Of a stretch of 64,000 nt of DNA, positions 56,098 to 64,000 are shown piece after piece (positions within the stretch are counted from its first letter, which is position 1; each line of letters starts with the position of its first letter). Source of the DNA: Platynereis dumerilii (Eukaryota > Annelida > Polychaeta > Phyllodocida > Nereididae). The notes beneath the pieces were generated by a model. The model was not told the origin of the DNA and ran no database searches. It worked only from the letters and a program-made list of their open reading frames with translations. The position numbers and the translations under genes are program-made. Location of the stretch: contig JAPTHN010000141.1 in assembly GCA_026936325.1 (NCBI GenBank), forward strand, positions 62,001-126,000, written 5' to 3'.

Positions 56098-56330
56098 TAC
56101 CATTTGACACTGCTGTCAGCCAATCACATGCCAGGATTCCAGGGCGATAATTCTGATGTTCTTTGATGTCCACTTATCGTTCATTTTTGACTGCTTGAAT
56201 GTTATTCTCATGTTATAAGTTATTCACCACGAGATCAGGAATATGTGTTTATCACACCTCGACTAAAGCCCTCAGATGATAAAGCACATATTCCCTCTCC
56301 TGTGGTGAATAACCTGTAATTATCACTGAT
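56098..56330 (+). mobile_element. Diverged third member of the MITE seen around exon D'
   Basis: Shares TGTCAGCCAATCA, a TTATTCACC...GGTGAATAACC hairpin and ATATGTGTTTATCACA with 37925-38190, at lower identity. It carries an internal CTCGACTAAAGCCCTC loop in place of CTCGGGCTAACGCCCTC. Confidence 0.65.
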
Positions 56331-56756
56331 TTGCAAGTTAATTCCTCAATGTTTGTTGGTTTGGAATTGTAAGATAAGTTTCCTTGAGTTGGACACTTAG
56401 AGATTTAGGTAACCTAGAGTCGGACACTATTAGTGGGGCTGACCTGGCTAATTAAGATCTTCTATACCACCTTATTTGGTACCAACCTGTTGCCAAAGAC
56501 GTCCTTAGGCTTTTCCAAAAGTATGAGAATGATATGAACATATTTAGTGGTTTCTTCATGGCTATAAAGAAGGGGTAAAAACCCTGTTTTTCTCATGATT
56601 CTGCCATGAATTTGTGCATTTAGTGAATTTTGGTCACATTTGAAGGATCCTTTGCTGGCCTATGGTATTAATTTTAACTTCAATTAGTTAAACATAGTTA
56701 GGAAACATAGTTAGGAAGGATGTCGCGCCATTTTCTACTCAAATTTGGCTTTTTAA
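56331..56756. other. Unassigned non-coding sequence
   Basis: Contains two similar phrases (GAGTTGGACACTTAG; GAGTCGGACACTATTAG) about 30 bp apart. Nothing else noted. Confidence 0.35.
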
Positions 56757-56975
56757 GGGACTGGATGGATGGATGATTTGGGCTTCACGTTCAGTATTAT
56801 GCACTTGGTATTCTAATTAGGACAGGGAGAGGACATGGCAATGAGGCAAAGGATGATTGAATCAGCAGTCCAACATACACCCCGGTGACCCGGCAAAAGC
56901 TGATTTGAACCCTTGGCCCAGAAATTGGCAGCCCAGAAAGCTTTACAACTTGACCAACCCTCCCCCCTTTTCGAG
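56757..56975 (-). mobile_element. tRNA-derived SINE, copy 4
   Basis: The same body as copy 2 (GACAGGGAGAGGACATGGCAATGAGG; CCCGGTGACCCGGCAAAAGC on the + strand, allowing changes), with a GGATGGATGGAT tail at its 3' side. The box regions are more decayed. Confidence 0.72.
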
Positions 56976-58302
56976 GGACTGAAAAGTTATTTTGCAGCTA
57001 TATATTTAAATGTCATGTTTTTGGGACACAACTGTCTGACTCAAGGATAACTCCTTCCTTTTTCTGTTTAAGAGAATTCAACCGATATTCAGTGTTCTTA
57101 CCATGCCAACTTACATATACTATTAATGTTAATGAAAACATTTAATTTGAGGCTCTGGTTGATATAATACAACCCATATGCCAAGCATTATTCTGAAATA
57201 CTGCTTGGCCTATGGGTTGTATGGGTTGTATTATACGATTTCACATTTTTTAAATGTCAAGAATCCAGATGTCCGGCTCAACAAACGTCACCCTAAACAT
57301 CAGAGATTTGTATAGAATCAGAATTTGAATTTTTCTGGCTAATCTGTCTGCATTATTATTAGCACAGTTTTTTCAAAGTAATAATCAAGGAACACAGACG
57401 GGCATCTTTAAAAGAAACTTAATTTTCTGTGTATATAGGTGTCTCAATAACAATAGATATAGTTATGAGTGAGTTGCTGAATGCATAATCATAATTGGGT
57501 TATGATATAGTTAGTACAGCCACAAAAATCAAGAAATGCAAGATACTAATCTCATTGTTTAAGGGGAAACCCATCTTCCATGTTCTTTGTTGTGCCAGAT
57601 AATTTCATGAAAGACATCTTGATTTGGGACTTTTCTGACTATTTTTCAAATTAGTCTTGCCATAAAAATCTGCAGTAAAACGCATATAATTGTACCATTT
57701 CTTTTAAAAGTTTATAATATCATGACATTTTTGGTAAAGTGCTGTCCTAGAGGTGTCAAAATACATTGCTTAGTCATAGCATACCCAAAGCTTTGTACTG
57801 CTGGTACAGTGTGCATCAAAAAATAAGTTTACACTACTGCTGTACTTTGAAAATTGTCACAAAATCATGGTTCCAGTCAGGAGTGACACACAGCCAAAAT
57901 CTAACTAATCCCAGTGATCCAAGCAATTCCTACAAGTAACATGTTGATTTATTGGCAGACTTTGTATGCGCCTGCAAGCAGTGTAGTGCAAAAGAAATGT
58001 TTAGTACCATTGATTTTCATATTCATATTGAAAGTCCTTTTCATCCTCCCATGAAAGTATTTGAAGGGAGGACTAAAAATTGGAATTGCTTGCTTATAAA
58101 ATCATGAAAATCTTTTCAGATCATAAATCACATTGCAATTGTTCAGGAAAATCAAGCAAACATTACGTCCTTCAGCAAATTTTCAAATAAACCTTAAGAT
58201 TTACATGTAAGACGGCCACCTCTGAAAAAGGACTAGTACTTGATTTTCCTCAGTGTCTTTTCTCTGTAATAATAACTGGCAATACGTATTCATTATTTTT
58301 CA
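56976..58302. other. Unassigned sequence with one imperfect hairpin
   Basis: 57164-57235 folds: ATAATACAACCCATATGCCA against the reverse complement in GGCCTATGGGTTGTAT...TATTAT. No exon or other repeat was recognised. Confidence 0.4.
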
Positions 58303-59189
58303 GTTGCCCTGGCAACCATGTCATTAACCACTAAGTATCAAATATAATTATATTATGTATGGTTTTGAACTGATCTTCATGATAATTTTTGCACTTCTTA
58401 CATAAAAAAATTAGAATCTTAGGCCCTAAAAATGAATGATTAGCCTGATATACCATTTCTGTTGCCATGGTTACCAGATATTTTCATTGCAAAAGATGGA
58501 TCTTTACTCAAGCTTTAAAATGATGTATCATATGATAAAATATCTCGGTTCACACCTTAGAAATTCCATTTTTGCTCATAATGTCTCAAAGAAAATCTCC
58601 TTGACGTCCATATTATGAATCATCATATTGCCAAATTTCTTGCCATCATAAACTTTATTTCAATCAAATTTATACAAAAAAATCTCAGAATTTATAATAT
58701 GATTAGAAATAAATGAATTATATCCTATTTCTCATGGATATAAATGATTTAATATGGCAAAACTTATTTTATGAAGTTTTTCAAAATTGGTTGAAACTGA
58801 ACATAACTGATAACTGATTGCCATGGCAACAATAATTTAAAATTTAAAAAACAGAAGCCATTACCAGCTATCTTTTGATGCATGATACGTGAAAATCGAT
58901 CAACTATATTTTGTACAATTACAGAATTTATGAATTTGTTTCAATCATTACAATGTAGTTGAATAATCATTGACAGTTTATGGTATATTATTGTGGTTTC
59001 CATGGCAACCCTTTGTCATTTTCTAAGTTTTAAGGGTGTTCTGTTACAAAGTACTGAGGTTCAAATGCCTTATCAGAACCACAATTACATTGGAAACTTT
59101 ATTACATGTCTGCAAACTGTAGAAACTGGCTATTTTTTGCCCTATCTTAGAAATTGATGATGTTTGGAGGCATTTGTTACCATAGAAAC
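58303..59189. promoter_or_regulatory. X-box-like palindromes, third cluster
   Basis: GTTGCCCTGGCAAC 58303-58316, GTTGCCATGGTTAC 58461-58474, ATTGCCATGGCAAC 58817-58830, GTTTCCATGGCAAC 58996-59009 and GTTACCATAGAAAC 59176-59189. Each corresponds to a site in the left arm, but the half-sites differ between arms. Confidence 0.5.
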
Positions 59190-59233
59190 AAAACAAACAA
59201 CTTGTTATAAGTTGTAAAACTAATTTACTGATA
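58303..59233 (-). repeat. Right arm of the 0.9-kb inverted repeat
   Basis: The reverse complement of 51291-52120 plus 55043-55150, uninterrupted. It therefore shows the sequence before the Helentron-like insertion. Confidence 0.85.
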
Positions 59234-60916
59234 AGAATATAGTCGATATATTGTTGCGCTGCAAATACTGATGGTCATCTTCGCTGCGTGGGCATTAGCT
59301 TGCCATCCTGTAACAACATTATGTACATTTTCTTTAAGAAAAAGCTTCCAAATTGTTGGCAAATAGCCCTCATACATTCTTTCTACATACTAAGAAGCTT
59401 AGATGAATTTTGATACTTCGGAAGAATGCTTGAAAAGGCTCGCCACACCATTATTCCCAACCACCATTTTTGACGAAGTGCAGATTTCAACTAATTTTAG
59501 AACTTGTTAGCTCATACTGATGCTAATCTACGACGGTACAAACCTAGTAACCCTGCAGAGCTTTGGAAGGCAATGAAACAGAATGGGAAAATATGCACAT
59601 TTTGCCATGCAAAAATTTGTCAAGAAGTGCAGCCAAAAACAGTTCTGCTTAAAATGTCAAGCGGAAAAACAATTGAGTACTAAGACAATGCATCTGTTGA
59701 TTAACTGACAGGAAATGAAGCTTTTTCTATGTGTATATCCTGTAAAAATTGAAGCCTAGCAAAATGGAGTGGAATTCTAGGGTGGTCCATTTTTTTTTTT
59801 GCCCAGGAGTGTGGAGTTGACTGGATTAAACTTGGCCTTATGAAATGCAAAATCATATAATAGAGACCACAGTTCTCAAATTTCAATTTGAAAGAACTTG
59901 ATGTCATTGTTGCAAAACATGCATTGTTCAGAACCCTGAAACTCAAAAACTATCAATAGAAAAATTATGAAATATAGTCAATAATTGAATTGTATAGACG
60001 GCTTTTCAGAACTTTTCTACAATTTTTGAAGCAGGTAAAAACAATTTTTGTTTAAACACAAAAGATTGCAAAGTTGAACTTGATGATACCAATGTTGCAA
60101 AACATGCTATTTTTAGAGCCCTGAAGTTCAAAAACTGCCAATAAGAAAATTATGAAAGTTTTGGGATATTCTGTTAATATTTGAATTTTTTCACCTGCTT
60201 TTCAGAAATAGTTTTTCATGTTATTTTAGTCATACATGCTCATGAGTAGATGTTGAAGAGCTATTAAGTGAAAAATGAAAGTTTATTGTATCTAATAAGA
60301 AATCAGCAACTATTGGACTCTCAAAATACATTTTCACATTTTTTAGAATCATCAAGTATTGTCCTTGATGACAGATTCTGTTTGAAATTTTGTTCTCAAA
60401 CTTTATAGCAGACCTCTGAACTAAATAATTTCTCACAAAATGGTAAAAAATGTGTATTATGACGTCATAACTCAGTTTGGGCATGTTTTGTTCTGTACGG
60501 GAAATGCCTCCTCTTCTTGATCGGAGCACCCCAGAGGATTCTGGGTAAGGTTATAAGTGGGCGGGAGGAGTCTTCTAATACCCTGAGGAGAAAGAGAAAA
60601 ACTTGGAGTCAGCTAATTAATTCATCAGACAAGCTTAAAACGGCATCTTGAGCTCTTCACTTGATTTTTTAAAGTCTTTTCGATCTTTCTGTGTGAAGGT
60701 TGAATAGAAGAGCTCTGCTAAGCCTATCAATTGGGACAGTCATTCGATGCCTTCTTTAATTGACTCCTAACAGCTTCATGACCGCAATAAATTATTGCTT
60801 GTTAGGATTCTTGCCTTAACAATCGCTTCACTTCCTTCTCTTGGATTCAGTACACTGAGCCAAACTGGGTGGGGGTTATCCAGTGGTCTTTCTGGGATAT
60901 GAAGAAATCTTAATGA
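59234..60916. other. Unassigned sequence with a degenerate 190-bp tandem repeat
   Basis: 59890-60020 and 60080-60205 share GTTGCAAAACATGC, CCCTGAA, CAAAAACT, AAAATTATGAAA and GCTTTTCAGAA in the same order, so they are two copies of a unit of about 190 bp. No exon recognised. Confidence 0.45.
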
Positions 60917-61390
60917 TTACTTAGTTAAACGATCTGATTCCCATTCATTGTACCAGTACGTATTCAGAGCCTCTTTCATCATTTTCTTCCAAAGCGTTTT
61001 AGTTGATGGGTTCTGAAGCAGGTCGAAGGCGGATGGCAGGTTGTATTTTTGGAGCAATCTTCTAATGTATATAACCCAACTTTCACTTTCTTGGGCCTTG
61101 ATGGCTAATTGAAGCCACAATATTTCATACTCCGTTGTCTTTGAATTCCTGAGGATGTTGGTGAACAGGTTCAATGCATTCATTTCTATGACGGATGTTA
61201 TTGTAGGTATGCCAAGGAGGATGTACACAGCAGAAGTCGCAGTTATATTTGGTAGGCTTTGGATTTGGCGTAGTACTTTAACTTCGAATGTTTCAAGTAT
61301 CTTCTTTTCCTTGGTATTTAACTGTGTAATTTCTAGGCCATAAATGATTCTTGGGCAGACAAAAAATTTGTACATTTTGCAGGACACCAC
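60917..61390 (-). pseudogene. LINE RT carboxy-terminal region
   Basis: 157 residues: MVSCKMYKFFVCPRIIYGLE, FEVKVLRQIQSLPNITATSA, VYILLGIPTITSVIEMNALN, LFTNILRN, ending YWYNEWESDRLTK and a stop. The thumb and connection of a non-LTR RT. The longest uninterrupted piece of this LINE. Confidence 0.8.
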
Positions 61391-61484
61391 AGGACTGATT
61401 CAATTTCTACTTCCAGTCCTGCTCCGAGAAGTGAGTAGAGTGCTCTTCTTCCCTTTTATATCCTATCTTGTATGTTGTAATGAC

Positions 61485-62124
61485 ATGGTCACACAACCCT
61501 TCGAATGAGAATCCAATTTTAATCACATTTAAATGGGTGTCAAGTTTAGAGTCTATTGACCTGAGGCTCCAGACAGGGTATTATAGCCAGCAATCAGTGC
61601 AAAACAATACAACAAGATTAAAATCATGTCACCTGTTTCTTGAGAGAGCCTCATGAACACTGTCAAAGCAGAAGATATCAGAGCAGAGCCATGGACTTTT
61701 TGCCAAAGATATCTTAAATGAGACATTTTTAAGTCTATTTATCAATATGGAATTATCTATTTACTAAACCTTCATTGCAAGGAATATACCTGGAGAGGGC
61801 AAAATAAATGTATTGCCCTGTAGACAACAATATGCAAGGTAAGAGATCAAAATTCTCCTAAATCCATGTCAACACACAAAACTTTTGCCAACTCACCTGG
61901 CAACTTTGAAGCCATTTAATTCAGTATGAAAGAAGTCTGAAGGCGTACTTTTGCATAGATATAGCCAACAATGACTACATAGACAGTTCTACATGGTGTT
62001 ATGTTGCTGACAACAATTAGATTCATAGTAATTTGGCTTTTTTTAAAACATGTGCTTTTCACAAGACATTGTTATGATCAAACAGGAAGTGAAGCAACAG
62101 TGCCACCTCACCCACACATGTAAA
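61485..62124. mobile_element. Possible 640-bp insert with 10-bp flanking repeat TTGTAATGAC
   Basis: TTGTAATGAC occurs at 61475-61484 and 62125-62134. In minus-strand reading the LINE runs NGHYN up to the right copy and resumes (DRI...ALYSLLGAGLE) after the left copy, so the segment between is extra. No inverted ends seen. It may be a retroposed copy or another transposon type. Confidence 0.55.
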
Positions 62125-62537
62125 TTGTAATGACCATTGTTGCTTCGCTCTATTCTCAGATGAGTTGACTTGTTTGATTCCTGGATCTTGTTTTCTCCTA
62201 ATTCCCTGGTTTGGGGTTCTCTGAAACGCTTTGCATTGATAATTACAACTTCACCTTTTGTAGAATTGAATGTTGATCTGTCCTCGGCTGAATTTTTGTG
62301 AAATACATGGTGGCCAGTTTGTAGGTCTGTGGGCTGGTCTGAAATTATTGCAATATTGTCAGCAACTGTGGGCATACCAATAAAACTTGTACCAATACAG
62401 GCTCCGACATTGTTTTCCTGCAGGACCTTGAGGTCACTGTCTACAAAGATTTTATATAAAGTTGGCGACAGCTTTGCCCTCTGTCTAATCCCCTGTTTGA
62501 CTCTAAATTCACTGCTGGTTGAGTTCATCCACTTCAC
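62100..62537 (-). pseudogene. LINE RT core fragment
   Basis: Reads EFRVKQGIRQRAKLSPTLYK, IFVDSDLKVLQ, GMPTVADNIAIIS (usual YADD altered to VADN), VFHKNSAEDRSTFNSTKGEV and LRIERSNNGHYNLHV. The active-site change and the missing upstream motifs make it inactive. Confidence 0.78.
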
Positions 62538-64000
62538 CTTGGAAGTCTCCTCCCAACTTCAGGTGTTCTGACATGATTCCCATTGAGTCTGGAGCTTTGT
62601 TGTTTTTCATTGACATGACTGCCTTCTTCACTTGTTGTTCATTGAACTGTAATACATCACTACCGGAAGTATGGATATTTCTTTTATGTGGGTGATTTCA
62701 GATGAAACTTGTTCATGAAATTTTTCATCAAAATGAGGTTTCACTGTTGGAGTTGACAATTGTGAGAAGTGCTTACTCCAACCTTCTAGAATGTCTGACT
62801 CTCCCTCGCAGCAGTCACCGTTGACTACGATGAAAGGTGTATGTCTAGAAGTAGCTTGTCGCGGCTTTCTGGTTAAACAATATAATAGCTGTTGATCATT
62901 CTCTGTTGCAGTCATTATTCTTTCATAGAAATCATTTCTTATTTGGCATGGAAACAACATTGTAATCTTCTTAAGTTACATTTTTGGAGTTACTTCTGAA
63001 TATTCAATGATGACTTTTGTCAGAAGGGCGCCCAGCTTGTTTCCATCGGTCAAATGATATTTTTGAATTCTTGCTAGCTGATTCGATTTCTTTTTTCCAA
63101 GGTTTCCCAGGTTTTGCTTTCTTAGAGCCTGTTTTTGGAAGAGCAATTTTTTTAGCATCGTGCAATGCTTCACAAAGATGTCCCAAGTCCCACTTCTGAT
63201 TCTTGGGAGCCTGATTCATAAAATCGTAGTTTGCCATTGATCACTTTCTTGAATGTTCTTTGGTCACATTTTCTCCAATTTGGCCTTGGCTTGGGTAAAG
63301 GGAATGAATACTAACTAATGATTAACTTTTTTTTTTTCAAAGTAGTCTTTATTGATGTAGCAACTCGCCGAAACTGGAGAATGGTCTTTAGTGTTAGAAT
63401 GCAAATGTGCATGGTTGAAAACTGCATCATGGTACTTTCTCAATCTCTTATTGAACAATAAATGCCTTATTAACTCCATCGTAATGGTGGAATGTAGGTT
63501 CTGTGGGATAATCATGTATGGGTAATGAGCTTGTTTCTTGAAGGAGATCTAGCAGAACTTTGTCATGATCATTTGGAGGTTTTCTGTGTAAAGTGCCATT
63601 CATATCACCCAACAAGATTATTCAGTGTGTATTGGAATATTTAGAAATGATCTCCGCAATCTGGTCAGCCACTCCAGAATAATCTTGTTTCGAGGTTTTG
63701 TGTCCTCTGCAGGGCATATAGGTATTAATGATGCATATGGGTAGATCATTTGTCTGCAAACTCACAGCAACAATTCTGTTATCACAATGCAAAAGTTTCT
63801 TGATGAAAGGGTCAAGATGCGTTTTCCAAGCAATACACAGACCACCGTAACCTCGTATTCTGTCCTCAGGTGTGATAGGGTCATTGTCATCAGAGCATTT
63901 TGTATGGAAGTTGAATCCTGGAAGGAGATTATTCAATTCATTTTCTTAAAAGCGATATCTTGATCTCGAGCTAATTGATTTTTATAGATGCAATTTGCTC

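Larger units (their letters stand above)
60917..64000 (-). mobile_element. Degraded LINE, 5' end beyond the window
   Basis: In minus-strand order: an apurinic-like endonuclease part at 63936-63622 (GYGGLCIAWKTHLDPFIKKL; CIINTYMPCRG), its end at 63515-63315 (DHSPVSAS), linker (WKKEIESASK; RWKQAGRPSDK) near 63200-63000, an RT-proximal segment (RKPRQATSRHTPFIVVNGDC) 62960-62628, the RT core 62537-62100 (KQGIRQRAKLSPTLYKIF; TVADNIAIIS in the catalytic-site position), then YSLLGAGLEVE and CPRIIYGLEITQLNTKEKK to 60917. The RT finger part before 62537 is missing, with frame changes between pieces. A 640-bp insert splits it at 61485. Confidence 0.82.

Overview
The window looks like AT-rich, repeat-dense DNA from a metazoan, most likely a marine invertebrate. 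An echinoderm or hemichordate would fit, but that is inference. It has spliced exons with GT/AG borders, non-LTR retrotransposons, tRNA-derived SINEs, several classes of DNA-transposon relics, Helentron-like elements and two Ngaro-like tyrosine-recombinase retrotransposons. There is no sign of bacterial operons, CRISPR or rRNA.

The one host gene I can support runs on the + strand from a start exon at about 1396 to at least 41734. After the start exon (15 codons) come two copies of the same four-exon module, A-B-C-D: A 4247-4436, B 19290-19454, C 19792-19826, D 20288-21013; then A' 21385-21574, B' 22144-22308, C' 29884-29918, D' 41021-41734. A/A' (190 nt), B/B' (165 nt) and C/C' (35 nt) have identical lengths. 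All splice phases match, and both modules begin and end in the same phase, so the duplication keeps the frame. The visible product is about 755 residues, with ankyrin-like stretches in exon D. No further exon was recognised after 41734, so the gene probably continues outside the window or ends in exons I cannot see.

The introns are swollen by nested mobile elements, and the order of insertion can be read from target-site duplications and from undisturbed copies of the same sequence. From 4487 to 11528 lies a Helentron/HINE-like element with a duplicated head and a duplicated body. One body holds a 395-bp palindromic element (4-bp TSD). The other holds an unclassified 550-bp insert and a hAT element (8-bp TSD), which itself holds a Ngaro-like element. 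From 12425 to 15967 a LINE is split by a DNA transposon with a 4-bp TSD. At 17285-19150 and 25150-27345 two minus-strand LINEs are split by TA- and TTAA-flanked elements. At 28601-29729 and 31375-37186 are two fold-back elements with 8-bp TSDs; the second carries a LINE tail, a Helentron-like element with two (GTCC/GTGT) minisatellites, and a 2.2-kb palindrome. Two nearly identical inverted repeats (37925-38190 and 42534-42807) flank exon D'.

From 44.8 to 59.2 kb the sequence is a repeat rich in a near-perfect GTTGCCATGGCAAC palindrome, the RFX X-box consensus. It includes a 0.9-kb inverted repeat. It is interrupted by a second, longer Ngaro-like element (45416-51266) and by a diverged Helentron-like element (52124-55042) that collected SINEs with GATA tails. 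A degraded minus-strand LINE fills 60.9-64 kb.

The observation I rate most highly is the Helentron-like family. Its 5' hairpin and its 12-bp complementarity to the 3' end have both been kept in a diverged copy by compensating changes.
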